From: Paenibacillus sp. RC334
GTDB lineage: Bacteria > Bacillota > Bacilli > Paenibacillales > Paenibacillaceae
Assembly (NCBI RefSeq): GCF_030034735.1
Contig: NZ_CP125370.1
Coordinates: 434,001 to 498,000 of the forward strand
Direction of reading: 5' to 3'
DNA length: 64,000 bases
Shown: piece after piece, positions 15,300 to 23,977 of the stretch
Layout of the letters: each line of letters starts with the position of its first letter
Numbering within the stretch: the first letter of the stretch is position 1
Made by a program: the position numbers and the translations under genes
The notes under the pieces: model-generated
The model's database searches: none
Seen by the model: only the letters and a program-made list of their open reading frames with translations
What the model was told of the DNA's origin: nothing

Positions 15300-15437
15300 A
15301 TGAAAATAACCGCCGTATTACTCGCATCCGTAACGTTATCTTTCTTCTGTCTCGTCGTGTGTGTACTCGACGCGTACACGTTTCCTCACAATAATCTCGG
15401 AGGTGTTTTACTTAATGAACGTACAACTAACCGCTAA
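15300..15437 (+). CDS. 45-residue membrane peptide
   Basis: ATG 15300 follows GGGGG at 12 nt. The N-terminal 26 residues (KITAVLLASVTLSFF, CLVVCVL) are a hydrophobic signal-like helix. It overlaps the next gene by 23 bp. Unknown function; coding status rests on the ribosome site and hydrophobic profile only. Confidence 0.4.
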   Translation: MKITAVLLASVTLSFFCLVVCVLDAYTFPHNNLGGVLLNERTTNR

Positions 15438-15759
15438 TTTCGCACTACGCTCAGATGGAACGCAGTTTATCGTCAGTCAACGCAAGCTCGTCGACCCCAC
15501 GAAAGCGCCCGGTTATAAAGCGGTCGAAGGCGCGCCAGCTCCGGAACTCCGCGAACGTTGGGACGACGTCGGCTACTATCCGTTAACGTCCGGCGGCTTG
15601 GCGGCGTTACTCGATTCGGTCCGTATGCGTACTGTCGCAGCTTCAGGCGCGTCCAGCCTTGCGGAAATCGGCAGCCTTTTGCGACAGACTACGCAGGAGC
15701 TTGCCGATGCGATTAACGCTGGATTAACGCCTGAGTTTAACGTCAGATTAGGCGCGTAA
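15415..15759 (+). CDS. phage protein, unknown
   Basis: 114 residues from ATG 15415, 9 nt after GGAGGTG. The frame is open upstream but the ribosome site fixes this start. The N-terminal half looks beta-rich (NVQLTANFALRSDGTQFIVS) and the C-terminal half helical (LAEIGSLLRQTTQELADAI). No family recognised. Confidence 0.6.
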   Translation: MNVQLTANFALRSDGTQFIVSQRKLVDPTKAPGYKAVEGAPAPELRERWDDVGYYPLTSGGLAALLDSVRMRTVAASGASSLAEIGSLLRQTTQELADAINAGLTPEFNVRLGA

Positions 15760-15827
15760 CGGTCAGGCGAGGGTATTCGGTAGGGTAACGGGTAAAGGCG
15801 CTAATTTAACGTAAAGGAGACGTGTAA

Positions 15828-16007
15828 ATGATACGCGTAGGAAAACCGATGGCACCGGGCACGTTCGTAGTTTACGTAGGGACCGAGATCAAGGAGGTTG
15901 TTTACGCCGAGTCTCGTAGGCAGGCGGGAGAGTGGGCGCAACGTAAATACGGCCCGCAGGCTTATATATTCGAGAACGTACAGGCGCTTGATATTACGTG
16001 GGGGTGA
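15828..16007 (+). CDS. 59-residue phage protein, unknown
   Basis: ATG 15828 follows AAAGGAGACGTGTAA. The sequence MIRVGKPMAPGTFVVYVG, then YAESRRQAGEWAQRKYG, resembles a small alpha/beta protein. The GTG of the next gene begins 4 bases after its stop, suggesting coupling. Confidence 0.55.
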   Translation: MIRVGKPMAPGTFVVYVGTEIKEVVYAESRRQAGEWAQRKYGPQAYIFENVQALDITWG

Positions 16008-16011
16008 CAGC

Positions 16012-16188
16012 GTGGGTTGGGAGTACGTTGTTTACGAAATGCGGAAGGGGTTATTCGGACGTACAAAAGAACGAAAATTACGTGTTTTTAGTGACCGAAG
16101 TGACGCGGATAGGTACGTAGCTAACTACCTTAAACTAAACCCGGACGCTGTTACTCGTATTCAACGACGGATACCGTGGTGGGACTAG
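16012..16188 (+). CDS. 58-residue phage protein, unknown
   Basis: GTG 16012 follows GGGGGTGACAGC. Starts WEYVVYEMRKGLFGRTKERK and resembles the preceding small protein in layout (beta strand, basic turn, helix). Unknown function. Confidence 0.55.
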   Translation: MGWEYVVYEMRKGLFGRTKERKLRVFSDRSDADRYVANYLKLNPDAVTRIQRRIPWWD

Positions 16189-16201
16189 GAGGCGAATGTT
16201 G

Positions 16202-16633
16202 ATGAAGAAAGCGGAGTTACTCGCAGAACAAGCGCGGCTCTTTTCGATCGCGAACGAGTTAGCGCGCAAGCATTGGGGCGTTGATTATACGGGAACTCTC
16301 GTATTGGTTAATCGTCCTTGGCGGAATAGGTGGGCGTGCTTTAGATCTACCACCGAGGATGACTCCTTGCGTGAGGTACGCATGTCAGCCGTAGTAAATG
16401 CGTCTCGATCCGAAGAAGCCGTAATCGGGTCACTATTACATGAGCTCGTCCATTGGCGTTTGTGTACGTCGGGGCTTCCATATAGCGACACGGATTACGG
16501 ATTTATTGCGGAATGTTTGCGGGTAGGTGCGCCGATATCCCGCGCTCGTAGCGCTCAGGAGGCGTACCAGCGCTTTAAGCAACGGCAGGCATTTGAGGAA
16601 CGGGCAGGATGTAAATTTGACGAAGCCGTGTGA
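16202..16633 (+). CDS. SprT-like zinc metallopeptidase
   Basis: 143 residues. The motif SLLHELVHWRLC (about residue 80) is an HExxH zinc site with a preceding small SprT-like fold (WGVDYTGTLVLVNRPWRNRW, then MSAVVNASRSEE). In this family a third ligand His or Cys follows later; it is not obvious here. ATG 16202 leaves 9 nt to AGGAGG (16187-16192); the in-frame ATG at 16196 leaves only 3. SprT-like proteins act in DNA-protein crosslink repair in eukaryotes; the phage role is unknown. Confidence 0.65.
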   Translation: MKKAELLAEQARLFSIANELARKHWGVDYTGTLVLVNRPWRNRWACFRSTTEDDSLREVRMSAVVNASRSEEAVIGSLLHELVHWRLCTSGLPYSDTDYGFIAECLRVGAPISRARSAQEAYQRFKQRQAFEERAGCKFDEAV

Positions 16634-16659
16634 TTTTATAACGAAAGGTTGATCGCAAC

Positions 16660-16758
16660 ATGAATAACGCAAAATTCGAAACGGTCGACGATATCCTCGA
16701 ATGGTATCGCGGCAATAAAAATACGGAAGGGGATAGCGTAAATGTCAAACGTCAATAA
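16660..16758 (+). CDS. 32-residue phage peptide
   Basis: ATG 16660 with weak AAAGG 12 nt upstream. Acidic helix (FETVDDILEWYRGNK). It overlaps the next start by 17 bp. Weakly supported. Confidence 0.35.
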   Translation: MNNAKFETVDDILEWYRGNKNTEGDSVNVKRQ

Positions 16759-17119
16759 ACCAGTAATACCCACGGAGGTTGCGGATGCGATCGAGAAAGT
16801 ACGAGGCATACTTGGCGCAGATAATACGGAAGGGCTCTTGCGTGTGGTACTGGATGAGAAGGTGTTCAACGGTCCGTCTATCGTTACCCTCCGCTCGATT
16901 CCATTCACAACGATACTGACCGCGCTGGTGAACGGGTATGAGTGTGAGATAACGGAAGAGCAAGCACGAAAGCAGATGTGGGCGGAGATCGCGCGCACTC
17001 ACCAACGGCATAGCGAAGGTACCGGAAGATACGACACGTTTCCCGAGGATTACGCGTTCGCGGACGGCATCAAGTACACACTCGATATGCTTGGTATTGA
17101 CGTCCTGGAGCAGTCGTGA
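16742..17119 (+). CDS. phage protein, DUF1642-like N-terminus
   Basis: 125 residues. The start (NKPVIPTEVADAIEKVR) resembles the DUF1642 opening found in Firmicute phages. The C-terminus (EDYAFADGIKYTLDMLGIDV) is helical. ATG 16742 follows AAGGGGATAGCGTAA. Function unknown. Confidence 0.55.
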   Translation: MSNVNKPVIPTEVADAIEKVRGILGADNTEGLLRVVLDEKVFNGPSIVTLRSIPFTTILTALVNGYECEITEEQARKQMWAEIARTHQRHSEGTGRYDTFPEDYAFADGIKYTLDMLGIDVLEQS

Positions 17120-17163
17120 TAAAGACCGATTTCTACCGTCATTTTACCGTGATAATTTATGCA

Positions 17164-17183
17164 AAATGAAAACGTGAGAAAAC
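17164..17183 (+). repeat. direct repeat AAATGAAAAYGTGAGAAAAC, copy 1
   Basis: 20 bp, differing at one base from 17975-17994. Both copies lie in the two AT-rich gaps that flank the gene at 17408, which suggests a shared regulator or replication-protein site. Confidence 0.5.
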
Positions 17184-17276
17184 GGTAGTATGGCGGAGAA
17201 TTTTACAGTAAGAGGCTAACAAACAGTGAGCACAAAATACCTATTTTCGATGTAATTAGGTACGCTTAAGGAAACA

Positions 17277-17298
17277 TATGTATATTTAAGTATACATA
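17277..17298 (+). repeat. palindrome around GTATA...TATAC
   Basis: TATGTATA and TATACATA arms around a 6-bp centre, giving a near-perfect 22-bp dyad in an intergenic stretch. A promoter-like pair (TTACTA, 17 bp, TATAAT ending at 17390) follows before the gene at 17408. Confidence 0.45.
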
Positions 17299-17407
17299 AG
17301 TTCGCTTTTGCGTACATCCCGAGCTTGTAGTTATTTTTCGGTAATCGCTGAATTTGCGGTTTTACTAGGATTACCCTATCAATCTATAATACGGAGGCGG
17401 TAACGAA

Positions 17408-17803
17408 ATGCGAGACTTAGACGCAGACCTGACGCTTTGTGAGGCAACAACGGAGGGTCCTCTGTATGCTGTTCCGCACGAATGGCCTGGTAACGATAAA
17501 CTTCGCTTTTGGGTCGACAACCTAACGGACGGCATCGGATGCTTTGTTCGTCGCAAGGACGCAGTTTTCCACGCTGAAGCTCGCGAAGGCTGGCCGGAAG
17601 CAATACGCAGGGCGATCGCGGCAGAAAAGGAGAACACGGAATTACGTGATCGGTTGATGAGCGTGTTCCAAAAAGCACGAAATGACGTCGCAAGATGGGA
17701 CGGGGGACAATGCGTTGGACTTCCGGTTTTTCAGGATCGCGTTTATGCTCGGAGGTTAGTGAAGGACCTTCAACCAATACTATTTCCTGTTCAAGATGAG
17801 TAG
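17408..17803 (+). CDS. phage protein, unknown
   Basis: 131 residues. Contains an N-terminal beta-rich part (EGPLYAVPHEWPGNDKLRFW), a segment AREGWPEAIRRAIAAEKENTE and a C-terminal coiled coil, a layout seen in small phage early proteins. ATG 17408 follows CGGAGGCGGTAACGAA. Flanked on both sides by AT-rich repeat gaps. Confidence 0.6.
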   Translation: MRDLDADLTLCEATTEGPLYAVPHEWPGNDKLRFWVDNLTDGIGCFVRRKDAVFHAEAREGWPEAIRRAIAAEKENTELRDRLMSVFQKARNDVARWDGGQCVGLPVFQDRVYARRLVKDLQPILFPVQDE

Positions 17804-18428
17804 GTCTATAAACTCATTTATCCGGTGTGTAAATAAATAACAACGTCTAACAATGAGTTAATGACAACATCTAATAAAGAATCTAGAAGTCGCTGTGCTT
17901 ACAGCATTAGGCAACTAAGAAAAGGAAGCTTCAAGAGAGGAGGGGGACGGGTGAAAATACTTGATATTTGCTCGAAATGAAAATGTGAGAAAACTAAAGC
18001 ATTAACGAGTTTAGATAATAATTACTATATAATTCCATAAGGAACTTAATTTAAGTCTGTATACGAATCAGCATATGCACATCTCATCGCTAGTATGATT
18101 TTTCATAATCTGCTTCCTTATAGTTAATTACTAATTTAATTGCTAGCTTTTTGTATACAAAAATAGATTAAGATACGTAATAACACTAGAAGTGTATACA
18201 AACTTAATTTAAGTATTGGAATTTCCTTCTAGTCAAAAAACAGAAAATCAGCGATTTTGCGGTTTGTGTCTGACTTACATCCTCAAGTTATAATGTAGGA
18301 GCCATGTGGAGGAAAATGTGAAATTAGTTCATTTATAGAGGCAGCCCCCTGACGGGATCTTCTTTAAAATCGCGTATTCTACACTTCTCTCAGTTTTCCT
18401 AAATATACAAAATAGCAAAGGAGGTGCT
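17804..18428 (+). other. AT-rich palindromic noncoding region, candidate origin
   Basis: About 620 bp with no coding frame. It holds ACTTAATTTAAGT (a perfect 13-bp dyad) twice, once near 18045 and once near 18200; a perfect TTTTTGTATACAAAAA dyad near 18150; GTATAC three times; and the 20-bp repeat at 17975. The helicase loader, helicase and primase genes follow. It could be a replication origin, an operator array, or both. Confidence 0.45.
17975..17994 (+). repeat. direct repeat AAATGAAAAYGTGAGAAAAC, copy 2
   Basis: Second copy of the 20-bp repeat at 17164, one mismatch, about 810 bp apart. Confidence 0.5.
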
Positions 18429-18839
18429 ATGGTGGTTACTAAAGCAAAGAAGCAGAAAATCGACCGTACAGCCTGGCGCACACTACCGCACTCACAATGG
18501 AACGTACGAACCGTCCACGCAATGTTCGCCGATTTGAACCGCGAGCACTTCGGAGTCGAGACGTACCTACCGATGCGTAACTGGGGTTTCGAGCAGGGCG
18601 CAATTAAACGTGCTTTGGCAGAGCACGGAGCAGACGTTTTGCACGAAGCTTTCACGCAGATTTTCCGTGAATATAAGCCCACGCCGGACTATCCGATACT
18701 TACGGCAGGATTCGCGATCAGCTACCGTTTAAACACGGTAATTCCCCGTATCCTTGCGGACAGGCAGCGCAAGGAAAAAGCGGAGATGACCGTAGTTAAT
18801 GGCGGGATGGCTGCGGAGGAACTCGCCGAATGGCTTTAG
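18429..18839 (+). CDS. phage protein near replication genes, unknown
   Basis: 136 residues, mostly helical: WNVRTVHAMFADLNREHFG, QGAIKRALAEHGADVLHEAF, AGFAISYRLNTVIPRIL. ATG 18429 follows AAAGGAGGTGCT. Position right before the helicase loader suggests a replication role; no family recognised. Confidence 0.6.
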   Translation: MVVTKAKKQKIDRTAWRTLPHSQWNVRTVHAMFADLNREHFGVETYLPMRNWGFEQGAIKRALAEHGADVLHEAFTQIFREYKPTPDYPILTAGFAISYRLNTVIPRILADRQRKEKAEMTVVNGGMAAEELAEWL

Positions 18840-18937
18840 CACATTTTTATTCATAAGTCAATAAATATTCGTATCATATGAATAGTTGCGGACAAATTCT
18901 TAAAAGATGCTAAACTAAATATGTGAGGAGGAACGCA

Positions 18938-19720
18938 ATGTCTAACGCAGACAAGTGCATACTTTCTACGCATTGCTCTCAGGCAGGTGGAACAAGCTGT
19001 AATAACCTCTGTTCGTCCTGGATCGCAGTTCACGGATTCAACGGAACAGGTGGGCGAATCGCAGCGGCAGGTGTCCCGAAAGAGTACGCAGGCGTAACGC
19101 TCCAAAACTCTCCGGCAAGAGAGGATCAAGCGGGGGCTTATAAGGTCATCGACGCGTACGTTAACACGTTCAAGCGGCAATTCGATGTTGCAACGGAGCG
19201 TATAAAATCGCTATACCTCTATTCGGAATCTCCTGGCACCGGAAAAACTACGTCGGCGAGCGCGGTTTTACACGAGTACGTCGTGCGCCACTATATCGGA
19301 TCGCTCCAGCGGGACAGGCAGCCGCTGGAAAGGTGCGCATACTTTCTCGATGTTAACGCTTGGCAAACGTTATTCCTCGGGTTCAATCGATCACACGTGC
19401 CAGCGGAAACAGCGGAACGCCACGCAGCCGAATATTACGCAATGGAGTTATGCGCCTGCCGCACGCCATTCGTAGTATTGGACGATATAGGTGTACGGTC
19501 GGCAACCGATGCATTTCGCGCAGATTTACACAGCATCGTCAATTACCGCACGGCGAACGGCTTACCGACGATATACACGTCTAACGTAACAATCGACGAC
19601 TTGAATACGGTGTTTGACGCAAGACTAGCCGATAGAGTACAGGACATGTGCGTAGTGGTGCCGTTTGTAGGCGGGAGTAAACGCGGGTTAAGAAACGTAA
19701 ACGTGAGAAAAACGGCGTAA
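18938..19720 (+). CDS. DnaC/DnaI-like helicase loader
   Basis: 260 residues. AAA+ Walker A is SESPGTGKTT (about residue 98) and Walker B is FVVLDDIG. An N-terminal cluster of Cys and His (CILSTHC, GGTSCNNLC) may bind zinc. Such proteins load the replicative helicase onto DNA. ATG 18938 was chosen over the upstream GTG because the GAGGAGG at 18925-18931 lies between them at 6 nt. Followed after a 200-bp gap by the helicase; the gap holds the inverted repeat TTTCGACA/TGTCGAAA near 19752. Confidence 0.85.
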   Translation: MSNADKCILSTHCSQAGGTSCNNLCSSWIAVHGFNGTGGRIAAAGVPKEYAGVTLQNSPAREDQAGAYKVIDAYVNTFKRQFDVATERIKSLYLYSESPGTGKTTSASAVLHEYVVRHYIGSLQRDRQPLERCAYFLDVNAWQTLFLGFNRSHVPAETAERHAAEYYAMELCACRTPFVVLDDIGVRSATDAFRADLHSIVNYRTANGLPTIYTSNVTIDDLNTVFDARLADRVQDMCVVVPFVGGSKRGLRNVNVRKTA

Positions 19721-19929
19721 ATACGAGTTACATTAATCTTCCAAGCCTTATTTCGACACGGTTTGTCGAAAGATTACACATGTTTGCACATCTATGTATG
19801 CGTCTTTACCTAAATGTGTCCAATTATTTACGTATAATTACTATTTTGTCGAAGTGGTAACATAGTAAAATCGTCCCAAATCGACTTTGACGTAGGGTTA
19901 AGGATGTTGTAAAACAGGAGGTGTGAGTA

Positions 19930-21285
19930 ATGTCAATAATTAGTCAGCAATTTATGTCGCGGTTAATTGATTCGGGAAATTCGTTAGCTATCGAGAAATA
20001 CAACGTAAAGCGCACGGATTTTCCAACGCAGAGCGAGCGTCAGGCATTCGACTTCATCAATGGGTTCGCCGTGGAGAACGAAGGGAAAACGCCTTCATAT
20101 GCAACCTTTGTCGCGAATTGTCCGGACGTTGAGTATATACCCGGAGTTACCGACAGTTACGAATATCTAGTCGGGAAGATGAAGGAAGACGTAGGCAATC
20201 GCGAGTTTGCGAAAATGATTAACGATGAATTAGGCGAAAAGTTTGGGAACGTCCCATTCACAGAACTAACGGAGTGGTTGACGAAACGGGTCGAACGGAT
20301 TAAACTGGAAACGGGAACAGGTGTTCGTAAAACGGCGGGGAATACCTTCGATACCCTCGCCGGTGCGTTTTCGGAAGAGTACCAAAAAAGGAAGGCCGGG
20401 AAGTCGTTCACACTTTGGCGCACCCCTTTCGAGTCACTGAATGCGGAGATTGGCGGTCTGTACTCCGGGGACATTTACGGGATCATGGCGGAATCGGGCC
20501 GTGGGAAAACGTATCTCTCCGCTGTCTTTGTTGACGAATTACTTCGACAAGGTGCCAATGTTCTCGTGAAAACATACGAAGTAAAGTGGTATCCCTGGTT
20601 CTCTCGCCTACTTTCAATCATTACTGCGCGCGAGGAGGCAATATCTTCCTCAGAGTTTATAGTGAAAGTTGGAGTTCCGAATAAGGACATACTTTCGGGC
20701 AGACTCGAAGGTGATGTCGAGGAGTATCTGCTAGAGATGGCCGCAAAAGTGAACGACTACTATCCGGGTAATTTGATTCTACAGGCAAAGGGCGACAATG
20801 ATTTAACGCGTACTTTGGACGAGTTAGATCGGGAGCTTACGGAACATCCAGAAATAAACGCCGTAGTCGTTGATCCGTTCTACGGGCTCGCGGATGTTTA
20901 CGGTCGCAACTCAAACAAGACCACAGGCGGCGCTGCGGAACAGGCTGCGCGTAGACTTGAGGCGATCATTGGCGCACATGACGTTGTGGGTATATACACG
21001 ATCCAGGCGCGTTCAGAGAAACAGGAAGTCGAGGCAGGCGAGGATCGCGAGATAAAGCTACCAAAACGCGACCAAGTAAAGACAACGGGAGCTGTACTGG
21101 AGATTGCCACGAACCTGTTTGCGTTCGATGCGACGAACGGCAACGGCAAAATCGGAGTTGAAAAGGGGAGGAACGGCGGCGAAGGGTTTACGATAGACTT
21201 AATAGCGCTAATGGATTACGGAGTTTTGCGTGAGCCTGATCGCAAGGCACTGACGGAGCAGTTTGCGGGAGTGGCCGGGTTTTAG
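19930..21285 (+). CDS. dnaB: DnaB-like replicative helicase
   Basis: 451 residues. The RecA-like domain has Walker A AESGRGKTY (about residue 188), Walker B VVVDPFYGL and a later IYTIQARS segment. The N-terminal helical domain matches DnaB-type proteins. Unwinds the phage fork together with the loader and primase nearby. ATG 19930 follows AGGAGGTGTGAGTA. Length is normal for the family. Confidence 0.9.
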   Translation: MSIISQQFMSRLIDSGNSLAIEKYNVKRTDFPTQSERQAFDFINGFAVENEGKTPSYATFVANCPDVEYIPGVTDSYEYLVGKMKEDVGNREFAKMINDELGEKFGNVPFTELTEWLTKRVERIKLETGTGVRKTAGNTFDTLAGAFSEEYQKRKAGKSFTLWRTPFESLNAEIGGLYSGDIYGIMAESGRGKTYLSAVFVDELLRQGANVLVKTYEVKWYPWFSRLLSIITAREEAISSSEFIVKVGVPNKDILSGRLEGDVEEYLLEMAAKVNDYYPGNLILQAKGDNDLTRTLDELDRELTEHPEINAVVVDPFYGLADVYGRNSNKTTGGAAEQAARRLEAIIGAHDVVGIYTIQARSEKQEVEAGEDREIKLPKRDQVKTTGAVLEIATNLFAFDATNGNGKIGVEKGRNGGEGFTIDLIALMDYGVLREPDRKALTEQFAGVAGF

Positions 21286-21288
21286 CGC

Positions 21289-21498
21289 CTACTTCTCGTC
21301 AGACAATCCGAGAAGGAAGTCGGTACTCACGCCGAACATGTTAGCGAGGATACACAGGCCCTCAACAGTTGGTAGTCTTTTTCCGGACACGTAGTAACGT
21401 ACGGCCCGCTCTCCTATATTCAAAGCGTTCGCGACATCTTGGTACGAGAGATTCATTTCTATCCTAAGTTGTTCAAAACGTTCTGAGAATTTATTCAT
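21289..21498 (-). CDS. XRE-family repressor
   Basis: 69 residues: an HTH_XRE domain (MNLSYQDVANALNIGERAVR, then YYVSGKRLPTVEGLCILANM, ending DFLLGLSDEK). ATG at 21498 follows GGAGGAAAAATA. Runs against the replication operon and faces the operators at 21525-21566, which it probably binds. Confidence 0.85.
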   Translation of the reverse strand: MNKFSERFEQLRIEMNLSYQDVANALNIGERAVRYYVSGKRLPTVEGLCILANMFGVSTDFLLGLSDEK

Positions 21499-21516
21499 TA
21501 TTTTTCCTCCGAAGGG

Positions 21517-21566
21517 TTGACTTTGAACTTTAAGTTCCATATGATGTAGCTATGAACTTAAAGTTC
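21517..21566 (+). promoter_or_regulatory. rightward promoter with two repressor operators
   Basis: TTGACT (21517-21522), 17-bp spacer, TATGAT (21540-21545). The dyad GAACTTTAAGTTC (21525-21537) fills the spacer and GAACTTAAAGTTC (21554-21566) covers the start region; centres are 29 bp apart. Repressor binding would block transcription toward the primase gene. Confidence 0.75.
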
Positions 21567-21634
21567 AAAAAATGCTTTATGCAAAGGATACAACAAATGA
21601 GAACGAAAAGCAATAAGAAAGGAGGACGAACAAT

Positions 21635-22600
21635 GTGCGCGCCATAAACGCCGACACGTTCTTATCCGCAATTTGGTCCTATGATTGGCGCAGTATTCAA
21701 CCGAATAATCGCGGACGCCTCAACGCAACATCACCTTTCGGCATGCGTGAAGATAGCACGCCGTCATTCTCGCTTATTACCGATCCAGAATCGCCCGCTT
21801 TCGGATGTTGGACGGATCTTGGCGCAGAGGACGCGGAGTGGTCGCGCGGTGGTCCAATCAAGCTGTACGCGTTTATAAGGAATATTACGTACGAGGAATC
21901 CCGCGAGGAGCTTACGACCGGAATCGTGGAAGAAGCAGGCCCGCCGAGACTGCGCCTAAAGCTAGTACCATTGGAGCCGCCGCCTAAACCGAAACCGATT
22001 GATCTGTCGCTGTACCGCACGGAGGAAATCCCGTACTTAACAGGCCGAGGCATATCGCCAGAAATACAACGTATGTTCGGTTGCGGATTTGATCGCGCGA
22101 AAAATGCGGTGGTTATGCCGTGGCACTCTCCGGACGGGACGTCAATAAACGTGAAATGGCGAGCGACGTGGAGTAAGGCGTTTTGGTATGCGCGTGGCGG
22201 CGCTCCAGTCCGGAATATGATATACGGGATACACATCGTTTATTCACGTATGATTGAGCGTGTGTTACTCGTAGAATCGGAAATAGACGCGTTGTACGCA
22301 TGGAGCTGCGGCGTACCGGCGATAGCAGTCGGAGGGTCTGCGTTTACAGATGCGAAAGCAGAATTGTTGCGCAGGTCTCCGGTAAAGACACTGTTAATCG
22401 GGACGGATAATGACGCGGCGGGCGTAAAACTACGCGAAGAGGTAGCTGATAAGATGCGTGGGTATTGTGAGTTATACGATGTTTACGTACCAAACCCGGC
22501 CAAGGACCTAAATGAGATTGGAGATACTGCGAGGGTTAACGCATTATGTGAGGGCGCCACTAAGCGCGGCGTCATCGCGAAACTAAAAGAGTCAACATAG
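21635..22600 (+). CDS. DNA primase, TOPRIM type
   Basis: 321 residues. TOPRIM motifs VLLVESEIDALYAW and LLIGTDNDAAGVKLREEV are present (about residues 205-275). The N-terminal part (FGMREDSTPSFSLITD, FGCWTDLG) matches the catalytic-domain lead of small phage primases; a full zinc ribbon is not seen. GTG 21635 is 10 nt after AAAGGAGG; the ATG three bases earlier is out of frame and stops at once. Downstream of the repressor-controlled promoter. Confidence 0.85.
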   Translation: MRAINADTFLSAIWSYDWRSIQPNNRGRLNATSPFGMREDSTPSFSLITDPESPAFGCWTDLGAEDAEWSRGGPIKLYAFIRNITYEESREELTTGIVEEAGPPRLRLKLVPLEPPPKPKPIDLSLYRTEEIPYLTGRGISPEIQRMFGCGFDRAKNAVVMPWHSPDGTSINVKWRATWSKAFWYARGGAPVRNMIYGIHIVYSRMIERVLLVESEIDALYAWSCGVPAIAVGGSAFTDAKAELLRRSPVKTLLIGTDNDAAGVKLREEVADKMRGYCELYDVYVPNPAKDLNEIGDTARVNALCEGATKRGVIAKLKEST

Positions 22601-22673
22601 TCACTGGACCGGGGAAGCTATACGGGCGACAAGTCGGACGTGAATCACGTCCATTTACGGCACACAGATCGAA

Positions 22674-22919
22674 TTAATCGTCTGTGCGCCCGCTCGGTTG
22701 ACCGTTATTCCATTCGTACAGATCGTAAGGGTTCTCTACACCGAGAGCTTCCGCTATACGACGTGCGTGTGCAATTTCCATGCTTTTATTGTAGCGCATG
22801 TTTATATACGCACTAATCTGGCTTTTGTGGATACCGGTCCGTCGCGATAATTCCGCTTGTGTCATTTCAACATCATCAAGCAAGTTTCCGAGCAGGCATT
22901 TAATGACTGTATAAGCCAT
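22674..22919 (-). CDS. XRE/Cro-family regulator
   Basis: 81 residues with an HTH (MTQAELSRRTGIHKSQISAY, then INMRYNKSMEIAHARRIAEA). ATG at 22919 follows GGAGGCATTT; an upstream TTG would place the ribosome site inside the gene. Divergent from the sigma-like gene at 23021, so it may control that gene. Confidence 0.8.
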   Translation of the reverse strand: MAYTVIKCLLGNLLDDVEMTQAELSRRTGIHKSQISAYINMRYNKSMEIAHARRIAEALGVENPYDLYEWNNGQPSGRTDD

Positions 22920-22957
22920 AAATGCCTCCAAATAAATTTAAAAGTTTTTCTTAAAAG

Positions 22958-22993
22958 TGTGCGAAACGTATTTCTCATCCGTTGTAGTATATG
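22958..22993 (+). promoter_or_regulatory. TGTGCG promoter-like element, copy 3
   Basis: TGTGCGAAACGTATTTCTCA then TCCGTTGTAGTATATG: nearly identical to copy 1 over 32 bp. It lies directly upstream of the sigma-like gene. Confidence 0.5.
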
Positions 22994-23020
22994 TAAGCCA
23001 TAACTAAGGAGTGAGTAACC

Positions 23021-23623
23021 TTGAGTTTTGAAAAACTAAATAAAAAAGCCAATGAGTTCTTTGTCTCCAAGACCCCGGAAAACTTCAATAACGTATATCA
23101 AGAAGTTATTGAAGAATTTCAAAGACAAAATAGACGAAGGGTAACCTCAACGGGTCTCGGTAGTATAGATGATGCCGACGAGATACTTGACTCGGTGATC
23201 TTAAAACTAACAGCTAGAGACGGAGCGTTAAATTTTGGTAAGTTGGTATCCAGATCATTGAAAAACGCAAGGATAGATTTTCTCAGGTCTGAACTTCGCC
23301 GTTCCGAGAGTTTTGAATTAAGCATTGATTCATCCGAAGAGAGTGCGCTAACACTCAATATCGCGGATAGTGAGCTAGTTGAAGACAGAGTATTAAAGAA
23401 AGAAGACGATCAGCGTCAACTGATCGCCTATCTTTCGGACCCTACCCAGGTCGATGATGTTACGACGCTAATCGTAACGAAGTTTTCGCAGTACGATTCC
23501 ATCACGGCGCTCGCTAAAGCGCTAGGAATACACCACGAGACTGTTAGCCGCAAATTACGCAAGCTATCACGACGATACGACGCTAATCGTTTCGGTGAGA
23601 TAGGCGAATATTTGGCGGTATAA
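23021..23623 (+). CDS. sigma-70-like phage transcription factor
   Basis: 200 residues. The C-terminus has a region-4-like HTH (DSITALAKALGIHHETVSRK). The middle (ADEILDSVILKLTARDGALN, then RSLKNARIDFLRSELRR) resembles sigma region 2. Best read as a divergent, ECF-sized sigma factor. TTG 23021 lies 7 nt after AAGGAGTG. A hairpin (AGTCGG/CCGACT, 23628-23664) follows the stop. Confidence 0.65.
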   Translation: MSFEKLNKKANEFFVSKTPENFNNVYQEVIEEFQRQNRRRVTSTGLGSIDDADEILDSVILKLTARDGALNFGKLVSRSLKNARIDFLRSELRRSESFELSIDSSEESALTLNIADSELVEDRVLKKEDDQRQLIAYLSDPTQVDDVTTLIVTKFSQYDSITALAKALGIHHETVSRKLRKLSRRYDANRFGEIGEYLAV

Positions 23624-23775
23624 CAGAGGGAGTCGGAGCTTCAGGCATGAGGCCCGACTATCCCTTAAATGCATTATAACACAATGAATCATTCACTAAA
23701 CAAAATCGTTGTATATGCATTATGTATTTTTTCTGGTAATTCGCTTACCACACATTTAGCATAATACCAGCATTG

Positions 23776-23795
23776 ATAACGGTTGTCAACGTTAT
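23776..23795 (+). promoter_or_regulatory. dyad before the gene at 23816
   Basis: ATAACG and CGTTAT arms around GTTGTCAA. A possible operator 20 bp upstream of the coding start. Confidence 0.35.
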
Positions 23796-23815
23796 TATAC
23801 CCGGAGGTGTTTAAA

Positions 23816-23977
23816 ATGAAACGCAAATATGACCGTAATTTAAATACGTATAACAACGTAAATTCGCAATATAAACGATTTCCAAACGTTTTATATAACG
23901 GAAACGTCTCGACTTACGAAGATTTTTCGGACATTTTCGATATCCATCCGCTGCTAAAAGGCCGGGTGATCGCGTGA
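23816..23977 (+). CDS. 53-residue phage protein, unknown
   Basis: ATG 23816 follows GGAGGTGTTTAAA. Asn/Tyr-rich (NLNTYNNVNSQYKRFPNVLY). Its stop overlaps the GTG of the next gene, so the two are coupled. Confidence 0.6.
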   Translation: MKRKYDRNLNTYNNVNSQYKRFPNVLYNGNVSTYEDFSDIFDIHPLLKGRVIA

